From positions 112,038,104 to 112,102,103 of the forward strand of contig OX457024.1 of NCBI GenBank assembly GCA_949752745.1: a DNA stretch of 64,000 nucleotides. The letters run 5' to 3'. This DNA comes from Protula sp. h YS-2021 (taxonomy: Eukaryota > Annelida > Polychaeta > Sabellida > Serpulidae). Every line of letters starts with the position of its first letter. Within the stretch, counting starts at the first letter, position 1. A program made the position numbers and the translations under genes. Of this stretch, positions 31,251-42,841 are shown piece by piece. The notes below the pieces were generated by a model. The model was not told the origin of the DNA and made no database searches. It saw only the letters and a program-made list of their open reading frames with translations.

Positions 31251-32275
31251 CCTACGTTAAATAGCGTAGGAGAATGTTTCTGGAAACCTTCGAGACGAAA
31301 AAAAAACAAAAAAAGTAAGGAATAAACAGCCAGGACTCTTAGCAAAGCATACCCATTTGTAAACTAGTTTGCAAGTGGGCATTATAACACCAGCGCCACC
31401 AAAATAGAGAAGAAAATCAGATAACCCCTGGTAAAATATATGGTTGGAAGGGAAACATTCTTCATTCGCATAAGAAACAAAGTAACCATACATTGTCACA
31501 AGTGTGTCCTTTGTTCTTTTAACCTTGAAGGATGTTTTATAGGTCACCCTGTTCTTTTGACCTTCAAGGGTGTTTTAAGGTCAGTCTGTAGAAGAATTAC
31601 GGATTTCAACTCGGCTGCTGTAAATTTCTGGAGCGTGAGGTTTTCATCCCGGGTTTCTCAATCCGGTGGCACAAAGTGTTTGTATTTCAATAAAGATCTC
31701 AAGATGTGGTGTTTTAGTCGAGTGTTTGTTCTCCCGTTCGGCGTCAATGAAAACTTTATTGGGACGATCTTGCTATAAAAAGAGGAGAGAAAATAGAAAG
31801 AAGTACGAAGAAATAGTGAGAGAAGAAGCAGAAGCAAAATAATTCCGATCCGGCATTCAGACAATGTGTATAATGTAGTGGTATTCATAACGGGGTCATT
31901 TGGTCCACTACATAACCGCCACATACAGAGAGGGGAGGGGAGGAGGGGACAGAGTGACGCTGCCTCATTCAAATTGAAAGATAATCCGATCGAGGTTGTA
32001 AATTGTAAACATGGGGTGCTTCAGCAAGCATGTGGGCTGGATAGGAAGAGGATAGGAGCAAGTGGTTGGGGTTTTATTTTAGCATTTTTGCTGTCAGACT
32101 GAGCGTACCATTCGAAGGCTAAGTTTGAATATCTGCAGTTAGGATAAGGAAATAACTCGTTATTCCATAATTCGAAACATACAGCAGGTCGAATACATTT
32201 GCTCGGTCCCGATTTTTTTCCTCTTTAAGTCTTAAGCCACCTACGATAACTCAGATCTTCCCCAACTCAAAAGTT
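31250..32275. other. Noncoding sequence
   Basis: No gene is supported. The short stretch at 31530-31580 repeats the GACCTTCAAGG motif of the neighbouring element. GA-rich tracts lie at 31775-31835. Confidence 0.4.
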
Positions 32276-32960
32276 TTGGGAAAGGCCTTTTTAGGCCCCA
32301 ACCCTACAGGGTTGGGGCCTATAGACTTGGGGTGTCTGTCTGTCCGTCTGTCCGTCCGTCATCGCGTTTTTGTACAAGCGATATCTCAAGAACGCAGAGG
32401 CCTAGATACTTGATGTTGAGCTCATTTGAAAGGTCTTGAATTGTAGATGTGCCTTTTAGCCGTTTTGGTCAAATTTGATCACGTGATCTTGGCCAAATTG
32501 GCCAAAAACGCAAAAAATCGACTTGTGTTTGTACAGGCGATATCTCGAGAACGCAGAGGCCTAGAGACTTGATATTAGGCTCATTTGAAAGAGCTCGTGT
32601 TGTAAATGTGCCTTTTAGCCATTTTGGCCGAATTCGGTCACGTGATCTTGGCCAAATTGGCCAAAACCGCAAAAATCGACTTTGAGTTTGTACAGGCGAT
32701 ATCTCAAAAACGCAGAGGCCTAGAGATTTGATGTTGGGCTCATTTGAAAGGTCTCGACTTATAGATGTGCCTTTAGGCCAAATTTTCGGGGTAAAAATTT
32801 TCGGGGTAAAAAAAGATTTTCCGCCAGCCAGTATCATTGTTTTTCAAAGTTTTGAGCAGAAGTAGAACATTTATTTTTCTTGGCCTAAACTGGCCAACAG
32901 GTTCAAAACCATAGACGACCCCTTACAATTTTGGGGGCGTTGGGGCCTGTTAGTGTTCAC
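32276..32960 (+). repeat. Dispersed repeat F-like element: perfect hairpin plus three 159 bp tandem units
   Basis: A perfect 14 bp hairpin, TAGGCCCCAACCCT with a 2-base loop, occupies 32292-32321. Next is a pyrimidine-rich CTGTCTGTCCGTCTGTCCGT tract, then units starting at 32371, 32530 and 32689 (TGTACAGGCGATATCTC, AACGCAGAGGCCTAGA, CTCATTTGAAAGG, GTGATCTTGGCCAAATTGGC). The right side ends near GGGGGCGTTGGGGCCTGTTAG at about 32955, which echoes the hairpin arm GTTGGGGCCTA. Confidence 0.8.
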
Positions 32961-33186
32961 TGAATACTCGTTGTATTTGAAAACAGTGGCAATACACACC
33001 CTACTTTAGCGTAGTAAGTGGCATTGTTTTAACAACCCCAATATATTCATCGCTTCTTCCTTCTCCACACTTGAAAAAATGACTAAAACTGCGCACGTTC
33101 CCGGTGGTTTGAGGGGGGTTGGGGTTAGTAGTAAAGGGCGCTAATTATGTTTCTCCGTAAAAGGAAAATGTTTTGTTTCAGTACTT

Positions 33187-33189
<3 letters not shown>

Positions 33190-33271
<82 letters not shown>

Positions 33272-33419
33272 TTCTCGCCCTCTCACTCTCTCCCTTTCTC
33301 TCTCTCCCTCTCTCTCTCTATCTCGCTCTCTCTCTCTCTTTCTCCCTCTCTCTCTCTCTCGCTGTCTCTCTCTCGCTCTGTCTGTCTCCCTCACTCTCTC
33401 TCTTTCTCCCTCTCATTTT
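33190..33419 (+). repeat. (TC)n microsatellite
   Basis: About 230 bp of TC dinucleotides, pure for the first 65 bases and then with scattered G, A and extra T. Serine/leucine- or arginine/glutamate-rich open frames through it are artefacts. Confidence 0.97.
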
Positions 33420-33519
33420 CTAGTGAAAAGGAAACATCTTTTTGTATTTTCTGTGTGTAACCACCGGTCGGATCAAGTTCAAATTTGGTGGGATTAGGCC
33501 TTGGCTGGAATTGGAGGTT

Positions 33520-33900
33520 GCTATTTCAAAATGCATCTCCTCCCACAATTTTGCCTCGATGTCATTTATTTTTGGTAAGAAGCATCCTTAGGCAATTCTG
33601 CGTACGTTTTGTACTTTTTAGTTGATCAGATATTTTTTTTTATTTTTTGGGGAAATTTTGAAGAAAACAACCTAAAATGTATCTCTTACATTTTTTTTTC
33701 GATATCATTTATTTTTTTGGTGTGAGGTACCTCTAACGGATCATGCATACGGCTTATGCTTTTTAGTCGATTGGACAATTTTTGTAATTTTGGTGAATTT
33801 TTGAAAAAAAACTTTCAAAAAGAATTCAAAATGAACCTCGGCTACATTTTTTATCCGATGTCATTTATTTTTAGTGTTAGGCGTTAAAATCAACAATGAT
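33520..33900 (+). repeat. Tandem repeat G, second locus
   Basis: Two to three units with CATACGGCTTATGCTTTTTAG, TTTTTGAAAAAAAAC and GATGTCATTTATTTTTAGTG, matching the block at 28430-29000. Confidence 0.7.
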
Positions 33901-35000
33901 AGTAACTCACAACGGGAGTACTTATATTGACAGGGCTTATTTGTATAAGACAATAGTCATGGCGCAATTATTTATTAAGCCGTCTTGCTATTAGCAAGCA
34001 ACTGTTTGGGAATTAGTACAGGCACCACACTCAGTGTGTACATAAGGCACAACAGGTGTAAGGGTGTGGGTGACTGCGTCGCATGAGAAGCTTAAGTCGT
34101 TAATAACCTAACAATGCATCTTGACCGTATACACTCAAAGGGCTTGTTCTAGCATTTTATTGACTCTGGAACAAAAAAAGTCAAAATCGTGACTTTTTTT
34201 ATTGGTGCCGATGCATTGATGCCGTTACGACGTGGTTTCTTTTGTCTTGTTTTTGTTCGTTCATGAGGCGTCGAAACTTATAGACGGCGAACAAAAGCAA
34301 TTTGTACAGAAGCGGCGTGGTGAGGACATCGGAAAGGAAAATCCGAACAACCAAATATCTGATGGGCTTTCTTTCTGTGTATTTATGCCAATGATGTTAT
34401 GTTGAAAGGGTTTTTCTTTGTTTTCTTATCAAAATTTTGAAGCTTGCCTGTATATAATAGAAACTAATTTAGCTCTCTGGACAAAAAAAACTTTTTTTCC
34501 AGTCTATGCCTAAACCAAGTAAATGGTCTTTGTGAAACATCATACTTCCATGTGGGTTGCTGGTGTTTTGTTTACATAGCAGAGTAAGTACCAAACACAC
34601 ATTTATTCTCTCCACCATAACTTATTGTTTATATAACCAGTTTGAGTTGATTGATTGCTGTTGAAGAGGAATTAAAATCGAGTGTGAAAGGGAAGGGGGA
34701 GGGAGGGGGACAGAGGAGTTGGAGTCTCTCGTGTACATAGTGGGAATCAGAATTATTTCCGATATGAAATTGCTAGTTTTCAGTGACGAGGCCATAACAA
34801 GGCAAAGAATATCATGGCTATAACTATACTTTAATTTAAGGAAACGGGTGTGATTTATTTGGGTTGGGGAGGGAGTCGATGAGAGGCGATGTGCAAAAAA
34901 GGAGTCATTTGCGATGTAATGACTATTCTGAAGATCCAGATATAAAGACGTAAGGTAAAACCGTTTTGTAGCGACTTAATTCTAGACTCGTATATAAAAG
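33900..35000. other. Noncoding sequence
   Basis: No gene is seen. Near 34905-35010 a degraded copy of the CTGTAGTGAAC/GATAAAA repeat of 11270-11480 can be followed. Confidence 0.4.
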
Positions 35001-35531
35001 GGTTTATATTGACCTCCTTATTGGGTAGGGATTAAGAGACCGGTTTATAGCGTTAAAAAGACGTCAGAAAACTTAATGACCAAATTCAAGTCCCCAGTCC
35101 CTTTCCCTCCCTTTGGGTCTAAAAGGCGTTATGTAAGAGGTATCTCAGTGAGTTTGACCAAGATTAAGAAACCGGAAGTTGAGCATTAGATTAGAGGTAG
35201 AAGGATTTTGAGCTTATTTTCGACCCTTTGGACCTAAAAGACGTTATACAAGTGGTACCTCATTGACCTTGACTTCCTCTTTCATGGTCAAGGTCAAAAT
35301 CCAGAAGCTGATTATTATCTCGAAAACGGTTGTAAAATGAATTTCATTATTAATGCCTAAAAGAGGTTACATTATGTTTACTTCGATGACTTCGTTCAAG
35401 ATCCTCATCCGAAAGCTGATAATTATGTGGAAAAACTGAAAGATTTTTCTTTGATCAGATATATTGTGTCTGTGGCCTTCTGCCATGGCAAGTGGGTGTC
35501 ATTTCGCTACGTGTTGCGAAATTCGGTCTAG
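35000..35531 (+). mobile_element. Helitron-like non-autonomous element, plus-oriented
   Basis: The 3' end is ATTTCGC-(8)-GCGAAAT (35501-35522), a 7 bp perfect stem, then TCGGT and CTAG at 35528-35531, followed by T. This is the layout of a Helitron end. Inside are tandem-like units with AAGGTCAAGGTC, CCGGAAGTTGA and GACC..AAAAGACGTTAT, the same as at 30650-31250 in reverse orientation and at 37530-37900. No replication/helicase gene is present. Confidence 0.55.
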
Positions 35532-35890
35532 TTATTTCTTGGATAAGTTGCACAGTTTTTGTTAAACATTAAACTGTTAAAGAAAATTAAAAAAGGTATT
35601 TGACGTCACCATCCCCTATCCCCTCAAGCACCCCTCCTCGCCTTTCTCGTTTTTTTCTGCTCTTTCGTTAAATAAAGTTTAACTACGCTGTGAATTTCAG
35701 CGTTTTCCAGAAGTGCTTGTAAACAGTGACATTAATATCGATCCATTTCTTATATTGCCTGTAATTATTGCCTGTCTTCCCCACCACGTCTAAACATTGT
35801 GTTTGTACGTTCTGTGTACGCATGGATATATGTATGAATGTATGTATGTATGTATGTGTGTGTGTGTGTCAGTCTGTTGCGAACAAAATA
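35532..35890. other. Noncoding sequence with a short (ATGT)n/(GT)n tract
   Basis: Nothing gene-like. A simple ATGTATGT/GTGTGT tract lies at 35830-35870. Confidence 0.5.
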
Positions 35891-35899
35891 TTGTGTGCA

Positions 35900-36340
35900 A
35901 GACACCTCGAGATCGAGGAAAGGCGTATGACGTCATTCCGTAAAAATGTTGTATGCGAAATATCTCAGCCGCTGAACATCATAGTAAATTGAAACCTGAT
36001 GAGCTTGTTCCTTGCTAGGTCGAAAGATTCTTTGAAGAGGACGGCCTATGACGTCATCACGTAATATGTGTATAAATTTTGAAAAAGATCTTGTGTGCAA
36101 AATATATCGGTAATGGAAATGTCGACTTCAAATTTTATGTGGATATTTCTTGGGGCAGTCGAACGGTTTTTTGGCAGCTTTTGACAAATGTTACATTTTG
36201 TAGGGAAGGCGTATGACGTCATTACATAAAAATCTTGTATGTAAGATTTGTCAGCCGCTGAACATTGCAGAAAGCTGAAACTGGAATAAAAGAGACATTC
36301 GTCAAACTTTGGATGAATATTCACCAGGCTGCCATATCTA
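35900..36340 (+). repeat. Dispersed repeat B, three tandem units
   Basis: TATGACGTCAT starts units near 35926, 36046 and 36211, followed by TACGTAAAAATCTTGTATG-type sequence and CAGCCGCTGAACAT. A similar three-unit cluster is at 10335-10660. Confidence 0.75.
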
Positions 36341-37310
36341 ATTGCTATTTTTGACGATCCACCCAAATTGGATAAATGGGGCATTTAGACTTTATTGGTT
36401 GCCAGTTTTTGACATGCTCTTTCTCAGACAATTTCAATCGGATTCCCTTCAAATTTCGCATAAATGTTCACAAGGCGGTCCTCTCCTGAAATGTTGCTTT
36501 ACTGGCGATCTGTCTAAAATTGGCGAAATGTGGGTATTCTTAAAACGAAACGGCAAGCCAATTTAAAAAACACTTTTCCTACAATTGTGATGAGATTGAC
36601 TTCACATTTTGCACGAATGTGTACTGGTAGGCCTCTTGAATTTTTTTTGATGATCCGCCAATATTTGAACAAATAGAGGCTTTTTAAAATGGTTTTATCT
36701 TAAAAGTTTTGTTCAGATTGCCTTCAAATTTTGCACACAAATGGTCATTATACCTTCTTCTCTTGATTTTTTTTGATAGTTACTTTTTGGCGATCTGCCA
36801 AGAATTAGTTAAATGGATGACATGCAAAAAATTTAGTAGCCAATTTTCAAAATGCTTCTTCTCCCACATTTATGAATTTTTTCGTAAGAAATGTTCCGGC
36901 GATGCTCCAAAATTTGATCAAATAGAAGATGGGGGATTTTAACAGTTTTTTCAAAGTTTTCCCACCATTTTGATTGGACTACCTTCAAATCTTGCATTAA
37001 TGTTCACAAGGCAGTCCACTCTTCCGAGGTGACCTTGTGGCCAACCGCCAGAAATTAGCTAAATGGGTCAGAGGGAAGGGGGGGGGGCAAGGCATTTTAA
37101 AAAATTGGTAGCCAATTTTCAAAATGTTTCTTCTTCTATAATTTTGACCTTATTCCTTTTTTAGCGCACCTTCAAAAATTGCCCCTCGTCCTGCCTTTTA
37201 AGGTTTCAAGATTGAAGATTTTTGAAATATTTCTTCTGCAAGTAATTTTAGTCAGTTCATTTTTGAAGCGTTGTCCAAAGTTACGACTTTTTTGAAATTT
37301 GCTTTTCTGA
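36340..37310 (+). repeat. Tandem repeat D, second block
   Basis: Six or seven diverged units of roughly 140-150 bp: GATCCACCCAAATTGG-TAAATGGGG, then GCCAGTTTTTGACATGC and CAATTTCAATCGGATTCCC. One unit carries a poly-G run at 37078-37088, as one unit does at 16362. Confidence 0.75.
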
Positions 37311-37529
37311 GGTCCGTCAGATACCAGGTACATGTCGGCCTTTAACAATGCTTCAGTAACCGGTTTTTAACATACGAATACCACCTTTTTTGGTGACAAA
37401 CAAGATTCACCAGATCTAGGCTCGTCACAATGTCCCTGAACGTCCTTTTGTTAATTTTGCTCCGTTTTGTGGTTTCCAGACAACTGCTGTCAGACCATTT
37501 GACGTAAAAAGATAAAATTTAGTAAACGT

Positions 37530-38060
37530 AAAAAAGAGTGATCAAGGTCAAAGGTCACCTGACTTTTGTATCGTGTGAACCGTTACCGATAAGAAAATTT
37601 ATCTTGAAAAAGGCTGGAGATTTTGTTCTCATTTTTCGACCATTTTGGCCTAAAACATGTTACTTTAGAGGCAACTCGATGGTTTCGACTTTCTCAGCCA
37701 AGGTCAAAGTCGAAAACCGGAAGTTGGCCATTGTCTCGAAAATAGTTAGAGACATAGCAGTTTTGAGCTGATCTTAGGGTCTTAAGGACGTTACAAAATA
37801 GATACCTCGATTACCTTAACCCTCTCGATCAAGTCAAGGTGGAAAACCAGAAAATGACCATTATGTCGGAAACAATTAGAGATAAATAGAGCAAGTATGA
37901 AGCTTATATTTTACCCTTTTGGCCTCAAGACATCAGTTGAAACATGGGGACCCTGACCTTCGCATATTGCCCGTACCGTTTTTGTGGATTATACAAGTGG
38001 GTTATGCCGCTATCCAGCTGAATGCGGTCTAGTTGCCTGTGGTCTTTAAATCTCAGCTAG
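37530..38060 (+). repeat. Fragment of the Helitron-like family
   Basis: AAGGTCAAAGTCGAAAACCG, GGAAGTTGGCCATTGTCTCG and ACGTTACAAAATAGATACCTCG follow the inner units of the other two copies. It ends ATGCGGTCTAGTTG near 38028, a degraded form of the CTAG end. Confidence 0.55.
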
Positions 38061-38289
38061 TCTCCTCCCCGTAGCTCATATAATAAAGATTCATCCGTCT
38101 TAACATCGGAAATTTCGCTATGCTGGCAGAGGTGGGGGAGGGGTGGCGAGGGCTATCGGTCCAGATCAATTTGCAGAGGGCATCGATCAGCGTTTCAGCT
38201 GTGGCACCACACCGGCATGTAACAAATGCAGTTCGCCTCAGTAAATCCCATCAAAATCCGTTAAAAGTCTATAGCAAGCTGATCTTATG

Positions 38290-38560
38290 GTCGAAGTACT
38301 CATAACGACATCAGATATAACGACATTGGTTACAACGACATAAATTATATCAACATTGGTTGTAACGATATTGGTTATAACGACATCGAGTACATCGACA
38401 TCTTTTGTAACAATATCGCTTATAACGAAATCGATTATAACGACATCCGTGACGACTCAATTGTGTGGTCGCAATGAAGTCTCGCATTTTAAAAGCACCG
38501 ACTATAACGACAAACAGGATATACGGCACACCAGATATCGCAACATGGTTTTTTGCTCCC
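38290..38560 (+). repeat. Minisatellite, about 18 bp (GGTTATAACGACATC)
   Basis: Some twelve degenerate copies of TATAACGACATC(A/G)GT or close variants. The 38457-38500 segment interrupts them. Confidence 0.75.
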
Positions 38561-40175
38561 AGCCTTGCGTTACAGTACACTTGTCCTATAATGCAACGCA
38601 AAGTGTGCTCTTTTTCAACTGACAAGATATCATTGGACAACAGCCAAGAATAACACAGAGCGTAAAATGGGTGTTTTTTGATTAAATGTGACAGCTGACT
38701 GGTGAAGTGTTTCCACCACCGTCTTTAATCAGTGCACTAAAAAGGTGAAGAGTGCGAGAAAATAGAACGCATGTGATCTGAAGGGTCAAAATGTGTGATT
38801 AATGTTTGCGAAGTTTATCTCTTTATAGAGAATTAGGGTCGCCTTAAGTTGTAACCTCCCCCACATCCCTTTCTTCTCTACCCCCACCAACACTCCCCAC
38901 CCCTGTGCCTCACTTATTATGTCGTTATCTTTCGCCCTATTGTCGAAAAATTTCCCCACTCCCACCCCTCCTCTCTCTCCCACCACGTTAGCTCAGTTAC
39001 TGTTACTAAGTGAGAAATTATATGAAATGTATTGTGACGTTTGTCAGTTATGTCGGAGAATGCTTCTAGCAAATGAAACAAGAAACAAACAAAACACAAA
39101 ACCAAAAAAAAGCAACAAACTAAAAAAATTCCCTTGTGGATTGGTCTGAAAGGTTGAAATATACCCATTGCTTTCTGTTCTGTACATGGCGTAAGAGGTA
39201 ATAATCAGAATTTCTTTCTTTCTAGCTCTTCTGTTATTATTTCTTCACTCTTCCTTCTTTTCTCCCACTTGTTCCTTTAGCAATGCGTCCCAATATACAC
39301 ATCTCACTTGGTAAACGGGATGTTAAACACCAAACAAACAACAGCACAAATAATAGGTTTTGCGTATATTAAACTGAAGTGCGGGTGGCATTGGTACACT
39401 CTGCACCACAAGTCACGAATAAGAAGGGGGGGGGGTTGAATGTAGAAAGTCACCGTGTTAGGTTTCGAGAGTAGGTTAGGGAAGGGTCACGAAACCATAT
39501 CTCCCTCCCTCGCTTCCCCCTTCTTCACCCCTCGCTTTCTTCGCCCCCCCCCCGCCCTCTGCTCTCCTGTTTGAGGCTTTTTACAATACCGGATACAGCG
39601 CCAACCCTCATACTCGTCTCTGTGAAGTTCGGGGAGAGTCAAAATTATCATCTCCTCGCCCCCAACTGCCTTCCCTCCTACCCCATCCCAATGTGTCAAA
39701 ATGAATATTTTGTGTCATATAAGGGTTGTTTTATAACAATAGGAAGGGTCGCTATGGTTACAGAACCGCCGTGTTGGGTCCCGAATGAGGAGGCGTTTGA
39801 ATTTTGGTTGTGCAAAGCAAGTGCCTTATACTTTCGTTAGACGCAGGCATCACTGCAGGAACTGTGGCAAGGTAATTCGAACCGGCAAGAAAAAACAACT
39901 TCAAACAGGATTTTTATGGTAAAAACAAACGGGCGCAAATACCAATTAACATGGGGAATTGGTCAAACGATACACGGAAGCTGAACAAAAAATAATATCG
40001 AATATTGCAGCTAAGTATATTCGTTAGACTAAAACGATACTGCACGTCTTTTAAAGCTCAAGAGTTGGATCAGGTAAAAGAGTTGTGAAAGGGGTTAATT
40101 TTTTACGTGTTAAAATTAGTCGGTTTCAACTTGGGATTTTGTGATGTCTTCGCTTTGACGGCTGGGCACACTATC
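38560..40175. other. Noncoding sequence
   Basis: No gene or clear transposon. A poly-G run is at 39426-39434 and a CT-rich region at 39500-39560. Confidence 0.4.
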
Positions 40176-40250
40176 GTTGTATTTCTATATCTGATGTTTA
40201 ATATACGGTTATACATATTATTTGTCCCTCTTGTTTTTTTCTTTTTTCTT

Positions 40251-41150
40251 TTAATTTCCAATTTCAGGTGTTGCTAATCGCTCTGGTTGTTTTATCAGTC
40301 TTCCATATCTGCTGGTGGTCACAGGCTTATCTGGTAATTGGGTTGTTATCTTTGCTGGTTCGGCTTGCGTAATGTTATTATTTTTCTCAGCAAATTTGGG
40401 GAGGGATCTTCGATTGCGTCTGATGGTGCTTTGAGGAGTGTTAATTATGAACGATCTTTGGGCGTTTTTCGCAGGTGACTGCACTACACCATCGCGATCT
40501 AAATCTTTGACAAGCACTTTATCTCCTGGTTTCAACGTTGGAAGAGGTGTTTCTCTGTGTACAATATCGAAGTTTTCCTTCATTTTATCGCGTTTTCTTT
40601 TTCTCAAAACTGCAATGTTCAGATAGGTTTTAACTGGCTGCGTGCTGTTGGCAATGTTGTCCTCAATCTCCGTCAGATGGATAACTCGGCAGGAGTATAT
40701 CCATTGAAAGTGGGGGTCGCTCTGTAGTTGAGACGAGCCATGTATGGATCTTTATTTTTCTTCAAAAGTTGTTTTAGTACACCGACTGCGCGCTCAACAG
40801 CTCCGTTCGATTGGGGATATCGAGGACTAGACGTCGTGTGCATTTTGTGATACCCATGTGCCCTTCATGTATCAAATCTAGTACGTCAAGGCGCAGACAA
40901 ACCAGGATTACGATTCTGTTGTTTTTAAGAAGTAAACCGTCTGCTACCGAGTATTCGCTGAAGAATTGATAGTATTGATAGGGAATAACACTGTGGGAAT
41001 GTCACACTTTGCAGGCCATCCTTCTTTTGTGTACTGTATGAGTTTAATACAAATTTCATCTGTGTGCTGCAGCTGTTTTATCTCATCAAGCTTTCTGAAG
41101 ATTTTCTAATACTGCTTGCACATAAACTTCGGCCTCGTCGTGAAGTGGTG
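40251..41150 (-). pseudogene. Gypsy integrase with catalytic core deleted
   Basis: Upstream part: EGWPAKCDIPTVL and LDLIHEGHMGI mark the N-terminal zinc-binding region. Within about 30 bases (around 40840-40860) the sequence jumps to SSPRYPQSNGAVERAVGVLK, which holds only the last catalytic Glu. The two Asp of the DDE triad are gone. Then follow KNKDPYMARLNYRATP and, from 40607, the C-terminal part with LKPGDKVLVKDLDRDG. The deletion is clean and internal. Confidence 0.8.
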
Positions 41151-41525
41151 ACGTTTGCTGCTCATGATAAACAATCTACGGTATAGAGAAATTTTCCCGG
41201 TACGTGGGAAATCTCGTACTTGTATAGCATCAATGCTAGTCGAAATCTGACTATCCTAGGGGGTAGGTTATCGAGTGATTTCTTCCCCAGCAGCGCCACC
41301 AGGGGTTTTAGGTCGGTCGCGATTTTGAGATCGTCTATTCCTAGAATATATTTGTCAAATTTCGCACAGCCAAACGCAATTGCTCCTGCTTCTTTCTCCA
41401 GGATGCTGTATTGCTGCTCTGCGGGAGAGAGCGATTTTGAGGTGAAGAAAACTGGTTGGTATCATCGTTTCTGGGCTGTCGCTGAAGCAGAACATTTTTG
41501 TTGGCGTCTGACATGATTTTTGTTT
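41150..41525 (-). pseudogene. Gypsy RNase H region
   Basis: In broken frames the minus strand gives LSPAEQQYSILEKEA, then TDLKPLVALLGKK and HVPGK. These are the usual landmarks of the Ty3/Gypsy RNase H domain and its end. Confidence 0.7.
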
Positions 41526-42410
41526 CAAAGTAGGGTCATATTTACCAGTACCCAGCTCGAGCATATTTCGTCCTTGACGTTTTTGAATGCTTTTTGTTGT
41601 GCTGCAATCCATGCCCAGGCATTTTTCGTGCTGAGGAGGGCGCTAGATGCTAACTCTGCTAGATGGCTAGAGAATTGACTGAGTTGGTTTACCATTCCCA
41701 GGAACCTGCGCGAATCACTCACGTTTGCTGGCTTTGGCATGTCGCGTATCGTCGCAACTTTGCGCGGATCGGCCTCAATGCCGTGTTTCGTTATTTTGTC
41801 ACCCACAAATGTTATTTCAGTATTCTTGAATTTAACGTGACACCTGCTTCCTGAAGACGGTCTAGAACCGGAAACAATGCTCTGTCGTGAGACTCGTCTT
41901 CGCTTGACATCACGCAAATGTCGTCTACCATGCAGCACGTGTTATCAAGACCTTCTAGGACCCTATTTATCTGGTCCTGATAGTATTCTGGTCCCGACGT
42001 GATGCCAAACGGTAGTTTCATGTAACAGAACCTTCCCCATGGTGTGAGAAATGACGTGTATAACTGTGATTTCTCGGAAAGTTTGCACTGAAAAAATCCA
42101 CTATTGGCTTCCAGCTTGCTAAATACGGACCCCTTCCCCAGCTTACTCAATGTCTCATCGACGGTGGGAAATTCATAACGGTGGCGGATCACACTGTTGT
42201 TGCGTTCAGTCAACTCAACACACTCTTACTTTTCCGTCTTGTTTGGCACGATCACCATGCCTGCACACCACTCGCTCACCTCATTAACGTCCAGTTTACG
42301 TATTACCCCATCAATGACCATTTTGTCGAGGGCTTCTTTGACCTAGGGTAGCATTGGCTGTGCAGCTCGTCGTGGAGAATGAATTTCAGTCGGATGTGCT
42401 TGATGTCATA
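41525..42410 (-). pseudogene. Gypsy reverse transcriptase
   Basis: The first part (about 42400-42230) shows EVSEWCAGMVIVPNK and ends in a stop. The frame 42213-41812 carries the fingers and palm (FPTVDETLSKLG, PWGRFCYMKLPFGI, MVDDICVM as the YxDD region). The frame 41938-41525 adds the thumb (RFLGMVNQLSQF). The two open parts overlap in different frames. The conserved catalytic Asp of the first block appears replaced (FSKLEANSGF, where D is usual). The copy is dead. Confidence 0.85.
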
Positions 42411-42532
42411 CTCTCCGTTGAGAGTTTCCAGCCCTGTCAATAACTTGGGATACATCCATATGATCCGTGCCTTGAACTCGTCTTGCTTTTTGCCTGTGGG
42501 CGTTGCCGTAGATTTATCACCTTTGTTGACAG

Positions 42533-42826
42533 TTATGCGCCTTTGAGAATTTTAATGCTCGTAATCACAGGATTCCCCAGAAGAGGAGTGGCTAATTTAT
42601 CCACTCCGTAAAGCTTTTCCTCCGCTCTTTCCGGCTGATCATCAACTCGTGTGAGCGTACACTTTACGTGGCCAATCACGTTTAAACGTTGCGAGTTTGC
42701 CCTTACGAGAATTTTATCAGGTGTGTACAGTGGTGATTCGTTTGCTACACGGTGATAATCTGATCTGCTGATAAGAGAAAAATCTGCCCCGCAGTCAATC
42801 TTGAAAGTGATCTGTGTGCCGATCAC
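42533..42826 (-). pseudogene. Gypsy aspartic protease
   Basis: A 97-residue open stretch with the retropepsin core: FKIDCGADFSLIS stands at the active site where D[ST]GA is expected, so Ser/Thr has become Cys. Flap and C-terminal parts (VIGHVKCTLTRV, LLGNPVI) follow. A frame change separates it from Gag upstream. Confidence 0.75.
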
Positions 42827-42841
42827 TTTCAGATTAATATC

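Noticed and set aside
32469..32837. Minus-strand 122-residue frame with repeated RFWPIWPRSRD blocks
   Set aside because: It is the 159 bp tandem unit read backwards, with no start context and no family resemblance.
33125..33497. Arg/Glu- and Ser/Leu-rich open frames
   Set aside because: They are translations of the (TC)n microsatellite.
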